Assembly (NCBI GenBank): GCA_902525035.1
Contig: CABZFN010000008.1
Location: 1 to 57,252 of the forward strand
DNA from: an uncultured Alphaproteobacteria bacterium
Lineage (GTDB): Bacteria > Pseudomonadota > Alphaproteobacteria > HIMB59 > GCA-002718135
Direction: 5' to 3'
Length of the DNA stretch: 57,252 nt
The notes under the pieces are model-generated. The model did no database searches, was not told the origin of the DNA, and worked only from the letters and a program-made list of their open reading frames with translations. This document shows, in pieces, positions 36,600-44,347 of the stretch; position 1 is the stretch's first letter, and each line of letters starts with the position of its first letter. The translations under genes and the position numbers were made by a program.

Positions 36600-38336
36600 T
36601 TATAAATACATTTTATATTCCTGCGCCCACGCTCTTAACATCCAAGTAATAATCATTCTTTTTGGATTTCCTGTATAATTTTCATTCGATAATATCTCAC
36701 CAATACCATCATCCTTACTACATGTGTTAATATACTTGTCGCGAATGTTTTGAAATTGATTGAGCCAAACTGTTATAGGAACTGACCAACCTGTTTTTTC
36801 TTTATTAAGGATATAATCAGGTAAAGTCTCTTTATATGCAATCTTTACAGGTAATTTTATTTGCTCTGAATGTGTTCCAAATTTATAGTCTGAGTTAATT
36901 GATAAGCAATACTCCATGTATTTTTTTGATGCTAAAGGAAATCTGCCTTCCATAGAAAAGGCCATTCCAAATTTATCATTCCTCGTAAAAAAATCCTCTG
37001 AAACAATTGTTATACAATCTAAGGCCATTGCAGAATTAGCAAGATCGTCAGGATTCCATATCTCTTCAGGTAAAGACTCTTTGAGAATCTCATGTAAGTC
37101 ATCATAATTAAAATCAACATTTAACTTAATTGGTGATGCAAATTTTCGCATCCACAAACGAATAAAGTCATCCCACGTTTTGGGTTTATCAATGATATTT
37201 TTGATTCTAAAATAATTTGTATATCCTCCATACAACTCATCCCCCATATCACCTGACATTGTTACAACTATTTTATTTTCAGATAAAAACTTATTTGTGT
37301 AATAATACATAGGTAAATTCCAATTATATCTTGGTTCTTCCATAAATTTAATTGTATCATTCCAATATTCTGAAATTATATTTGGCGTAATTTTTACTTG
37401 TTTGTGATTCAAGTTAAGAACTTTAGAAAACTTATCAGCTATATTAGCATCACTATTATGATCCTCTCCATTAATAATTTCATTTGGATCCATAATATTT
37501 GTAAATGAAGAGATTTTTTTTAGAGTTTTACTTAACTCATATGCAACTACTGATGAATCAATACCTCCAGATAAAAAAACGCCAAATTTTCTCATTCCTA
37601 TAGTTGAGTTTTTAATTGCTAATGATGTATTTTCAAGAAAATCATCAATATTAAATTTCTTATTAGATAGAGGCTTTACAAAAGATCTAAAAGATTTTTT
37701 TATTTTTTTTTGATCAATATTGTAAACAATTGTTTCACCAGGAAGTACTTTGTAAATACCTTTAAAAATCGTTTGCCTTAAAACATTTACTCCTAATAGG
37801 CTTGTACAGGCTAATGAATGTCTATCGATTTTATTTGAATTTTCTACATAGGGAAGCAAACCCTTAATTTCTGAACAAAAAATAATCCCTGATTTTATAA
37901 AGGCAAAATATAGGGGTTTTATTCCAGCATGATCTCTTGATAAAATTAATTCGTTATTTGAGTTATTGTACCAAGCAATTGAGTGCATTGAGTCTATTAA
38001 AGTAGATATGACTTTTTCATAAGAAATGTTATCAAAAAGCCAACTAAGTAACTCAGTGTCACAAGTAGTTTTAGGTAAGAACTTATCTTTATATATATCT
38101 ACTAAATCATTATAATTAAATATTTCTCCATTATACACTAATACATTACCAGACTCAGATACCCATGGTTGCTTTCCTTCATTTGGTTTAGATGTGATTG
38201 ATAACAAATTGTGGCCTAGTGTTATATTATCTCTGACAAAGATATCAGAACCATCAGGTCCTCTGTGAGAACATTTTTTAATGATACTCTTAATTATTTT
38301 TTCGTTTCTTTCAGTTATACCGTAAATGCCACACAT
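36600..38336 (-). CDS. Asparagine synthase-like amidotransferase, second copy
   Basis: A 578-residue class II glutamine amidotransferase fused to an asparagine-synthetase domain. It begins MCGIYGITERN, giving Cys2 as nucleophile; CSHRGPDGSDIF and YNGEIFNYNDL belong to the glutaminase site. The ATP loop is FLSGGIDSSVVAYEL and a later metal-site segment is MSGDMGDELYGGY. It is clearly different from AsnB at 14302. Members of this type in surface or secondary-metabolite clusters often amidate other carboxylates, so true asparagine synthesis is not assured. Divergent from the GT9-like gene at 38433. Confidence 0.85.
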   Translation of the reverse strand: MCGIYGITERNEKIIKSIIKKCSHRGPDGSDIFVRDNITLGHNLLSITSKPNEGKQPWVSESGNVLVYNGEIFNYNDLVDIYKDKFLPKTTCDTELLSWLFDNISYEKVISTLIDSMHSIAWYNNSNNELILSRDHAGIKPLYFAFIKSGIIFCSEIKGLLPYVENSNKIDRHSLACTSLLGVNVLRQTIFKGIYKVLPGETIVYNIDQKKIKKSFRSFVKPLSNKKFNIDDFLENTSLAIKNSTIGMRKFGVFLSGGIDSSVVAYELSKTLKKISSFTNIMDPNEIINGEDHNSDANIADKFSKVLNLNHKQVKITPNIISEYWNDTIKFMEEPRYNWNLPMYYYTNKFLSENKIVVTMSGDMGDELYGGYTNYFRIKNIIDKPKTWDDFIRLWMRKFASPIKLNVDFNYDDLHEILKESLPEEIWNPDDLANSAMALDCITIVSEDFFTRNDKFGMAFSMEGRFPLASKKYMEYCLSINSDYKFGTHSEQIKLPVKIAYKETLPDYILNKEKTGWSVPITVWLNQFQNIRDKYINTCSKDDGIGEILSNENYTGNPKRMIITWMLRAWAQEYKMYL

Positions 38337-38432
38337 TGTATTTTATTAATAGTTTAAATTAAAAGTATAAATTATTAGTTAAAGTTTAATATAAGTCTAG
38401 TTAATTGATCAAATTTTTAATATTATACATTT

Positions 38433-39269
38433 ATGGGGTATGGTGATGATATAATGATTACAGGTTATGCAAAAGCCTTGAAAGAAAAATATCCCAATTA
38501 TCAAATAGTAGCTGGTAACAGAAAAGAGGGAGTAGTTTTGGATTCCATAATTTTTAACAATAACCCCAATATTAAAAGAGTTTCTGAGCTAAAAAATATG
38601 AAAACTATTTGGATAGATAGTTATTCTGGTCATAGACCCTATTTTTTAAAAGAAACTGAAGAGAAATATTATTGGAATAAGAAACATAGAGTGAAAGTTG
38701 GTGAGTTATACTTTTCAGGTGAAGAAAAAAAATTTTCCTCAAATATAATTTCAAATGCTATAGCTTGGTGGAAGGAAAATAGAGGAAAACAGTATAAAAA
38801 AATTATATTTTTTGAACCTTCAAGAATTAAAACTAATAAAAATAATGCATCTAGTAATAGAAATTGGGGGCTTGAAAAATGGAACTCATTTTTGAGTATT
38901 TATAAAAATGAATATTTATTTGTACAATCAGTGTTTCGTGATAGCGATATATTAAATGGCGTTTATAAATTTAAATCAGATTTTAGAGAGGCATGTGCCG
39001 TTTTAGATGAATGTGATTATATAATTGGAGGAGAGGGTGGATTTTGTCATGCAGCAGGTGCATTAAATAAAAAAGGGTTATTTATATATGGAGGATGGAT
39101 TGATCCCAAATTTATTGGATATCAAATTCATAACAATATCTATATTGATATAGAAGGATCACCTTGTGGAATGAAAGCTGATTGTGAACACTGTAAAAAA
39201 TGCAATAAAATAATATCAGTTGAAATGGTATCTAATCTATTTTCTGAGATGATTAATAAGGAAAATTAA
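38433..39269 (+). CDS. GT9-like putative glycosyltransferase
   Basis: A 278-residue protein that begins directly with MGYGDDIMITGYAKALKEKYP, the nucleotide-sugar glycine loop of heptosyltransferase-like proteins, with almost nothing in front. An in-frame stop at 38418 rules out a longer N-terminus except through a non-standard start. The C-terminal IIGGEGGFCHAAGALNKKGLFIYGG matches the GT9 acceptor-side motif (SxxSGxxHxAAAL-like). It ends with an unusual cysteine cluster, SPCGMKADCEHCKKC, which could bind metal. Divergent from the asparagine synthase-like gene. Confidence 0.65.
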   Translation: MGYGDDIMITGYAKALKEKYPNYQIVAGNRKEGVVLDSIIFNNNPNIKRVSELKNMKTIWIDSYSGHRPYFLKETEEKYYWNKKHRVKVGELYFSGEEKKFSSNIISNAIAWWKENRGKQYKKIIFFEPSRIKTNKNNASSNRNWGLEKWNSFLSIYKNEYLFVQSVFRDSDILNGVYKFKSDFREACAVLDECDYIIGGEGGFCHAAGALNKKGLFIYGGWIDPKFIGYQIHNNIYIDIEGSPCGMKADCEHCKKCNKIISVEMVSNLFSEMINKEN

Positions 39270-39276
39270 TTAATTT

Positions 39277-39960
39277 TTAAAATTTTATCCATTTTTTAAA
39301 ATTTGGCATTAAGTGCTCAAAACCCCTACTGTCTTTTAGCATAATAGTTACATCTCCAGATATTGAAATTCGAGGTTTACCAGACTGATTTGGCATAGTA
39401 GCATGTGGGGTCTTAGAAGGAAAAATTATTATAGTATCTTGTTCTAAATCGAAAACTGATTTGTCTGAATTGTATGCATTTGGTTTATTTATTAATGATT
39501 TATCTATTTTGCTATTAGTAAATATATTTTTTGCTATTTCATTTTGTAATTCATTTGATCTAAAAATTATTCCACCAGAATTATTTGGTTTTAAAAGATA
39601 ATAAGCAAAACTTATATTTGATTGTGAATGTGTATGAAAATTTATATTCTCCTCATTATTAGTATATGTTGCCCAAGATCTCTGATAAAAAATATCTAAA
39701 AGATCTGTATTTATTTCAAAAAGTTCTAAGTATTTTATTATAGAAGTTGATATTTTTTTAGATAGATTTTTAAAAATATTGTTTGAGAATATAAATTCGT
39801 AACCCTTTGTATCTCCTGTCCAAGCATACATAGACTTATTTGTCTTTTTATTTGTAGATTGCATTCTTTCAATTTCATTTATCAAAGTTGTTCTTTCATC
39901 TTCATCTATTACAATTATATCTTGTGCAATCGTAAGGGGGAAAAGATTTAAGACTTTCAT
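39277..39960 (-). CDS. 2OG-Fe(II) oxygenase-like protein, copy 2
   Basis: A 227-residue putative iron/2-oxoglutarate dioxygenase. Iron ligands are suggested by NFHTHSQSNISFAYYL (HxH) and the later IIIFPSKTPHATMPN; the 2OG-binding arginine would be in KPRISISGDV. The N-terminus (VLNLFPLTIAQDIIV) is that of TIGR02466-type proteins whose substrates are unknown. It is convergent with the GT9-like gene, with 7 nt between them. Sequence similarity to the gene at 35161 is limited to the core motifs. Confidence 0.75.
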   Translation of the reverse strand: MKVLNLFPLTIAQDIIVIDEDERTTLINEIERMQSTNKKTNKSMYAWTGDTKGYEFIFSNNIFKNLSKKISTSIIKYLELFEINTDLLDIFYQRSWATYTNNEENINFHTHSQSNISFAYYLLKPNNSGGIIFRSNELQNEIAKNIFTNSKIDKSLINKPNAYNSDKSVFDLEQDTIIIFPSKTPHATMPNQSGKPRISISGDVTIMLKDSRGFEHLMPNFKKWIKF

Positions 39961-40059
39961 ATTAATATTGTAGTACTAAAAATTAATTTATAGTATAAAA
40001 TTTTTATTTGAAATAAAATATTTTATTTTAAGACAAAATATTAGTGTAATAAATTTTAA

Positions 40060-40857
40060 ATGTCTCTTGAAGCAATAAGATTTAAAAAATCGAATCCAAA
40101 TTTAAATTATAAGGATATGGCTTTATCTGATCTTCAAAAACTTCCTGTGCATAATGGAATTATTGATTTTAAAATAACAAAAATATCTTTCTTAATGTTA
40201 AATGTCTTAAATGATGATTCATCTGTAACTAAGTATTTTTGGAAAGATTCTCATGATTTAGTATCATTGGATCTATGGTATGAAATTTCTACAGAAAAAG
40301 GAACTTTTATTGATGTTGGTGCACATACTGGTTTATATTCTTTAGTAAGTTTAAAAGCAAATAAGGAAAATAATGTAATATGCTTTGAGCCACATTTCTT
40401 GAATATGGCAAGATTAATAACAAATTTAAGATTAAATGGGTTAACAAAAAATATATCAACTATTTTAGCAGCTGCATCAAACTTTACAGGAAAAACTAAA
40501 TTTAAAATTTTAACAGAAAAATCATACTTATCAAAAGGTGGAAAAATTGACAGAGAAGGAACTCAGGTTGATGTCTTTGCTCTAGATGACTTATTTTTTG
40601 GAAAGTTACAGAAACCCTTGAGAGCAATTAAAATAGATACAGAAGGTGAAGATTATAAAGTATTGCTTGGATCTGAAAAATTAATTAGTAAATATAAACC
40701 AAAGATTATCATCGAAGTAAGAGATGAAAATAAATTAAATGTTAGCAAGTTTTTAAAAAAATACGACTATAAATTTTTTGATGTGTTGGATTTAAAAAAA
40801 GAAATACAAATAGAAAACATAAAAATAGATGATATGATAAATATATTTGCTGAGTAA
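40060..40857 (+). CDS. FkbM family methyltransferase
   Basis: A 265-residue SAM-dependent methyltransferase of the FkbM family (PF05050), usually acting on glycans or natural products. The SAM-binding loop is GTFIDVGAHTGLYSL, followed by NVICFEPHFLNMARLITN, and the family-typical IKIDTEGEDYKVLLG with IIIEV near the C-terminus. The N-terminal 70 residues form a less conserved extension. It is the last plus-strand gene before the tRNA-associated cassette array, 13 nt from the first array gene. Confidence 0.88.
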   Translation: MSLEAIRFKKSNPNLNYKDMALSDLQKLPVHNGIIDFKITKISFLMLNVLNDDSSVTKYFWKDSHDLVSLDLWYEISTEKGTFIDVGAHTGLYSLVSLKANKENNVICFEPHFLNMARLITNLRLNGLTKNISTILAAASNFTGKTKFKILTEKSYLSKGGKIDREGTQVDVFALDDLFFGKLQKPLRAIKIDTEGEDYKVLLGSEKLISKYKPKIIIEVRDENKLNVSKFLKKYDYKFFDVLDLKKEIQIENIKIDDMINIFAE

Positions 40858-40870
40858 CAAAAATATTAAT

Positions 40871-41155
40871 TTATCTTCTATCTAAAATTATTGAAACACA
40901 ATAATTTGTTATATCATTAAATTTTTCTGTCTCAACATAATCTTCATCATCCAATAATTCTTCTATTGAATATTTTTTAGAAATTTCACTAGTAAGACAA
41001 CCACAAATAAAAAATTGTTCACCAACTGACATAGATAAACCAACATTTTCTCCTAAACATCCTTCATTATATGAATTTAATAATTCTTTATCTTTAATTT
41101 CAGCAAAGGTTGCAGATGAAAAAAATAAAATAAAGATTGTAAATGAAAATTTCAT
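40871..41155 (-). CDS. Small secreted protein with CGC motif (array family C), copy 1
   Basis: Unrecognised family. The ATG at 41155 (94 aa) is preferred to a longer TTG start because it gives a signal peptide ending around TFAE and the same length as its paralogue at 46816-47100. Shared features are a first cysteine in NEGCLGENV, then SVGEQFFICGCLTSEI, the acidic YSIEELLDD and a last cysteine in TNYC. The four cysteines suggest two disulfides in the periplasm or outside the cell. A pair of 11-bp repeats and a tRNA-Gly fragment lie just upstream. Confidence 0.65.
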   Translation of the reverse strand: MKFSFTIFILFFSSATFAEIKDKELLNSYNEGCLGENVGLSMSVGEQFFICGCLTSEISKKYSIEELLDDEDYVETEKFNDITNYCVSIILDRR

Positions 41156-41171
41156 AATTTGTTTTATTAAA

Positions 41172-41193
41172 ACTGTATTGTAACTGTATTGCA
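41172..41193. repeat. Paired 11-bp direct repeats (ACTGTATTGTA, ACTGTATTGCA)
   Basis: Two adjacent 11-nt units, differing at one base, lie 16 nt upstream of the family C gene (copy 1) and 35 nt from the tRNA-Gly fragment at 41229. Same geometry as seven other pairs in the array. Confidence 0.75.
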
Positions 41194-41228
41194 AATAGAT
41201 TTTAAAATTTAAAGGAAGAATTGGGATT

Positions 41229-41264
41229 TGGAGTGGTCGAATGAATTCGAACTGTCGACTTCAA
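41229..41264 (-). repeat. Partial tRNA-Gly 3' fragment, leftmost copy
   Basis: 36 nt that align with the 3' end of the intact tRNA-Gly at 49218-49292 (same strand, from CCA through the T arm into the variable region) with about six substitutions. It is too short to be a tRNA. It is the farthest fragment from the intact gene. Confidence 0.8.
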
Positions 41265-41283
41265 AATAAAAATTTACTATTTT

Positions 41284-41856
41284 TTAATTCAATCCGTAGT
41301 TTCTATCAACCCAATCAGAAACTGATTCTGACTGAATACTAATACCAATATTTTTTGGAAAGTTCGTATTTATATCCCAATCGTAACAGGTTACTGATGC
41401 TCGTCCACCTTTATCAAACAAAAAATATGTTCCGGTATAAGTAGATTTCCCAGATGAATCGTCGAAATGGGTAGTTTTGTCCTGGTCTATTATTTCTGAA
41501 TTTTTAAATGTAACAGACAAAATTTCTACAATTTCATTCTTTTTTTTATAGCAGTCATTAATGTTATTATAATCTTTTCTACCGTTTAAAGACTGAATAA
41601 TAAATTTTTTATCATCTGGAATATAATAAAATTGAAAAACATCATACAATTCATCTTTTGACTCTAACTCAATTATCCTAAATTTCATATCTGAGGGATA
41701 ATCATCATAATTTAAAGCATTTTCAATTTCGTATTTAGAAAAATAATTAAGCAAACTATCTCCGATTGACATTTCACCTATCTCAAAATCTGAAACATCC
41801 TCTGCAACCAATGAAGACGAAAATAGCAAAACAAATAGTGTGAGAAAGATTTTCAT
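41284..41856 (-). CDS. Secreted protein, array family A, copy 1
   Basis: A 190-residue protein of unknown function and one of four paralogues in this array (others start at 43453, 46065 and 46750). It has a signal peptide with LLFSSSLVAED. The family then shows DFEIGEMSIGDSLLNYFS, a lone cysteine in NINDCYKKKNEI, DDSSGKST, and CYDWD near the end. Two conserved cysteines suggest one disulfide and a periplasmic or outer-membrane location. I recall similar sequences in SAR11-like genomes but cannot verify it. It is the last of three genes between the fragments at 41229 and 42791. Confidence 0.7.
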   Translation of the reverse strand: MKIFLTLFVLLFSSSLVAEDVSDFEIGEMSIGDSLLNYFSKYEIENALNYDDYPSDMKFRIIELESKDELYDVFQFYYIPDDKKFIIQSLNGRKDYNNINDCYKKKNEIVEILSVTFKNSEIIDQDKTTHFDDSSGKSTYTGTYFLFDKGGRASVTCYDWDINTNFPKNIGISIQSESVSDWVDRNYGLN

Positions 41857-41889
41857 AATATTTTTAAATAATTTATATACATATTTTAG

Positions 41890-42276
41890 TTAGTTGCATG
41901 TTCCAGACCAAATAGTATGTTCATGAACATCTCCAGCGGTTGAAGTTGTGTATACAAAGATTTTCTTATCAAGATTTATTGACATTGAGGTTATACCAGG
42001 GACATCTATCCATGAGTCTTCTTCTACTGCTCTAATTTTACCATCTACATTACTAATAATATCAAGAAGGACTTTAAAATAATAATCAACCACCTTCCAC
42101 TCTAAATTAATTTGGTTATTTTCTAAATTAATTTCTAATGTAGAAATTCTATCTTCATAGTCTATCCATACACCATCTGATGATCCATGAATTTTTGCAA
42201 GGCAAAATAACTTTATATCCTTTGAAAATACCTGAGAAGAAAATAATAAAATGATCAATATAAGAAAAGTTTTCAT
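41890..42276 (-). CDS. Secreted protein, array family B, copy 1
   Basis: A 128-residue protein of unknown function. The ATG at 42276 is chosen over a TTG three codons earlier. Signal peptide to about QVFSKD. The mature part has an early cysteine (KLFCLAK), WIDYEDRISTLEINLENN and ends TIWSGTCN. Its relative at 43617-44030 shares the WID(Y/L)E segment and the terminal G(T/F)CN, so the two cysteines probably pair. A pair of 11-bp repeats lies 18 nt upstream without an intervening tRNA fragment. Confidence 0.62.
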   Translation of the reverse strand: MKTFLILIILLFSSQVFSKDIKLFCLAKIHGSSDGVWIDYEDRISTLEINLENNQINLEWKVVDYYFKVLLDIISNVDGKIRAVEEDSWIDVPGITSMSINLDKKIFVYTTSTAGDVHEHTIWSGTCN

Positions 42277-42294
42277 AATTATCAAAATAGTAAA

Positions 42295-42316
42295 ACTCTA
42301 TTGTAACTCTATTGCA
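42295..42316. repeat. Paired 11-bp direct repeats (ACTCTATTGTA, ACTCTATTGCA)
   Basis: Two adjacent units differing at one base, between the family B gene start (42276) and the end of the next gene (42320). No tRNA-Gly remnant remains beside this pair. Confidence 0.75.
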
Positions 42317-42319
42317 AGT

Positions 42320-42715
42320 CTAATTAACATTACAATCAGCAAAAATAGAAAGCGTAAAGAAATTTTCATCGGGCGAATGAATAGATAAACTAAAATTACC
42401 ATCCGCTAGATATAAGGTTGAAAAAGGGAGTATATATGGTTTAAATTCTACCTCTAAATCTTGTTTTGCCATTACATTTTCATCTCTTGTTACAAGAATT
42501 TCATATATGGATTCACTATCGATAACTACTGTATCTTTTTTCCAACTAAGTCCAAATCTGCTGTTAATTTCTATACCACTATCACTTACTCCAGAAGGTG
42601 TACTTTTGTTAACATATGTTATTAGGCAAGTATAATTATCGCCTTCTGCTGCAAACATCGAAGATGAAATAAACAAAAAGGAGAGTGTAAAAAGAATTTT
42701 AATTAACATTTTCAT
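42320..42715 (-). CDS. Secreted protein of the cassette array, distant family B-like
   Basis: A 131-residue protein of unknown function. Signal peptide with FLFISSSMFAAE, cleavage around residue 22. The mature part has an early cysteine (YTCLITYVNK), mid segments rich in Ser and Glu, and a late cysteine (FADCNVN). The overall two-cysteine layout resembles family B, but the similarity is too weak to be sure of common descent. It is first on the leftward transcript after the fragment at 42791. Confidence 0.6.
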   Translation of the reverse strand: MKMLIKILFTLSFLFISSSMFAAEGDNYTCLITYVNKSTPSGVSDSGIEINSRFGLSWKKDTVVIDSESIYEILVTRDENVMAKQDLEVEFKPYILPFSTLYLADGNFSLSIHSPDENFFTLSIFADCNVN

Positions 42716-42733
42716 AATCTCATTTTATTTAAA

Positions 42734-42755
42734 ACTATATTGCAACTGAATTGCA
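42734..42755. repeat. Paired 11-bp direct repeats (ACTATATTGCA, ACTGAATTGCA)
   Basis: Two adjacent units, 18 nt upstream of the gene starting at 42715 and 35 nt from the tRNA-Gly fragment at 42791. Confidence 0.72.
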
Positions 42756-42790
42756 AATGAAATCTCAAAATTAAAGGTGGGTTTAGAATT

Positions 42791-42820
42791 TAGAGCGGGC
42801 GAAAAGATTCAAATTCTCGA
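42791..42820 (-). repeat. Partial tRNA-Gly 3' fragment
   Basis: 30 nt matching the acceptor 3' strand and T arm of the intact tRNA-Gly with about six substitutions; GAGCGGGCGAA is retained. Confidence 0.78.
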
Positions 42821-42877
42821 CCCGTTTAAAGTATATACTATGAAGTACTATTTTAAGACTTTGATTTAAAATTATTT

Positions 42878-43453
42878 TTAATTATAAGCATTTTCTAAAA
42901 ATTTAGAATAATCTTCAGTCATAATATTTATTCTAAGTGAATCAGTATAAGGGTACTTATCTGCCCAATCATAACATTGAATTATAATTCTACCTTCATC
43001 ATCTAAATACAACTCAATATCTGTTACTTTACTTTTACCTGATTTATCATATGGGTGTTCATAAGTAGATTTGCCTAAATCTAAAATATCTACAAATAAT
43101 TTTTTTATTTCTTTAGATATACTGTCTATTTGTTCATAACATTCATTAATATTATTTCTTTGATAGAAAACAAAACCAGATATATTTACAATTTCATAAT
43201 TTTTATCATTAGTTTTAACTGAAATTTGAAAACTTTCATAAGTTAATGAATTTGGTAAATAAAGTTCAGCGATTGGAGTGTATAATGATGTATCAAACCA
43301 ATTTAATTCTTTATTTTTTTCTAATTGTTCTCTTGAAAAATAATCTAGCGCGCTATCACCGATACTAATTCCTTCTATTTGAAAATCTGTAATATCATCT
43401 GCAAACATTGAAGACGAAAACAGCAAAAAGAAGAGTGTTAGAAAAATTCTCAT
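42878..43453 (-). CDS. Secreted protein, array family A, copy 2
   Basis: A 191-residue family A paralogue. I start it at the ATG 43453; a longer frame uses a TTG inside the upstream repeat pair. The signal peptide (FFLLFSSSMFADD) and the first mature residues DFQIEGISIGDSALDYFS are almost identical to copy 3 at the DNA level, while the rest has diverged. NINECYEQIDSI, DKSGKS and CYDWAD are conserved. Function is unknown. Confidence 0.68.
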   Translation of the reverse strand: MRIFLTLFFLLFSSSMFADDITDFQIEGISIGDSALDYFSREQLEKNKELNWFDTSLYTPIAELYLPNSLTYESFQISVKTNDKNYEIVNISGFVFYQRNNINECYEQIDSISKEIKKLFVDILDLGKSTYEHPYDKSGKSKVTDIELYLDDEGRIIIQCYDWADKYPYTDSLRINIMTEDYSKFLENAYN

Positions 43454-43471
43454 AATTTCTTTTAATATAAA

Positions 43472-43493
43472 ACTAAATTGCAACTTAATTGCA
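43472..43493. repeat. Paired 11-bp direct repeats (ACTAAATTGCA, ACTTAATTGCA)
   Basis: Adjacent units upstream of family A copy 2, 35 nt from the tRNA fragment at 43529; identical to the pair at 46084-46105 because both lie in the 192-bp repeat. Confidence 0.75.
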
Positions 43494-43528
43494 AATGGAA
43501 TTTAAAATTTAAAGGTGTAATTGGGATT

Positions 43529-43553
43529 TGGAGTGGGGAAGGGTTTCGAATTC
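43529..43553 (-). repeat. Partial tRNA-Gly 3' fragment, degraded
   Basis: TGGAGTGGGGAAGGG and the following TTCGAA correspond to the CCA end, acceptor and T loop of tRNA-Gly with one deletion and several substitutions. Identical to 46141-46165 over this length. Confidence 0.72.
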
Positions 43554-43616
43554 ATCACTTGCTTCAACAAAACCAAGTTATAAAACAAATTCTACGTAAA
43601 CTATATTGAAAGAATA

Positions 43617-44030
43617 CTAATTACAAAAACCTTCATAGATAGATATCCCATATTCACTATAATATATATATGTTAACATCTTAAATTTTTGGTCAAATAT
43701 GATGCTATGAAAATCATTATTGTTAAATTGTAAATTTTCATTAGCAAAAATATATCGATTAGTTTCTTTAACTTCATAAAATTCAATTGGTGGATAATCA
43801 TTCTCAATAAATTTTTCTTCAAGTATGATCATTGATAATTGATTTCCCTGATCTAAAAAAAGTACATTATAATTCTCTAGGTCTATCCATTCATCATAAG
43901 GTATACCGTCTATTAAATTTGGATCTGTGACTGAATTATTTTTTACATGAATTTTGAGATTACAATCATATTCTAAAGATAATAGTGGTGGTGATAAGAA
44001 AATAAGAGTAAAAATAATTAAAATCCTCAT
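43617..44030 (-). CDS. Secreted protein, array family B, copy 2
   Basis: A 137-residue protein of unknown function. Signal peptide to about LLSLEY. Mature part with an early cysteine (YDCNLKIHVKNN), DEWIDLENYNVLFLDQGNQL and the terminal SIYEGFCN, paralleling the gene at 41890-42276. The segment between the fragments at 43529 and 44107 holds only this gene. A perfect copy of ACTATATTGAA lies at 43600-43610, just past its stop, matching the repeat pair at its other end. Confidence 0.65.
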   Translation of the reverse strand: MRILIIFTLIFLSPPLLSLEYDCNLKIHVKNNSVTDPNLIDGIPYDEWIDLENYNVLFLDQGNQLSMIILEEKFIENDYPPIEFYEVKETNRYIFANENLQFNNNDFHSIIFDQKFKMLTYIYYSEYGISIYEGFCN

Positions 44031-44049
44031 AATATAGAAGTCATATAAA

Positions 44050-44071
44050 ACTATATTGAAAGTATATTGAA
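44050..44071. repeat. Paired 11-bp direct repeats (ACTATATTGAA, AGTATATTGAA)
   Basis: Adjacent units 19 nt upstream of family B copy 2 and 35 nt from the tRNA fragment at 44107. The surrounding about 70 nt resemble the stretch at 47109-47180. Confidence 0.78.
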
Positions 44072-44106
44072 GAACTTTTTAAAAAAATTAGATTAGAGTT
44101 TAAATT

Positions 44107-44155
44107 TGAAGCATGCGAAGGAATTCGAACCCTTGACTTCAATCTTGGCAAGGTT
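44107..44155 (-). repeat. Long partial tRNA-Gly 3' fragment (to anticodon arm)
   Basis: 49 nt aligned with the 3' half of the intact tRNA-Gly, from the CCA end through T arm and variable region to the anticodon loop TTGGCAA, with about six substitutions. It lies in the 317-nt gene-free stretch 44031-44347, which otherwise holds two repeat pairs. Confidence 0.85.
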
Positions 44156-44235
44156 TCCTAGTAGAAATGATTTGAATTTTCCCTCAATTTATGTGGGATA
44201 ATTTTAAACAAAGCTTAGTCTTATAATCGAATTAA

Positions 44236-44257
44236 CGCCCCCAATATGTTCCCAATA
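44236..44257. repeat. Paired 11-bp repeats (CGCCCCCAATA, TGTTCCCAATA), left end of the sulfotransferase cassette
   Basis: Two adjacent 11-nt units ending CCCAATA, a degraded form of the GTGTCCCCA pair at the other end of the same segment. Confidence 0.6.
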
Positions 44258-44347
44258 GAGAGATGTCTGAGTATTGAAAGCAACAATAACGAAAACTAAC
44301 AAAGAGGTAAATTGTAATTGTTTAATAATCTCACTTTATCCTAATTA

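Larger units (their letters stand above)
43362..43553. repeat. 192-bp near-identical direct repeat, left copy
   Basis: Matches 45974-46165 with one difference that I can see (43389). It covers the signal-peptide coding region, leader, 11-bp repeat pair and the start of the tRNA fragment. Similarity drops sharply outside. Confidence 0.9.

Noticed and set aside
43454-43483. Longer N-termini for the secreted array proteins (also at 41156-41194, 42277-42285, 46066-46095)
   Set aside because: These use TTG codons inside the 11-bp repeats and would disrupt otherwise normal signal peptides.
44107-44155. Additional functional tRNA genes at the fragments
   Set aside because: All fragments lack the 5' half of the molecule, so no acceptor stem or D arm can form.
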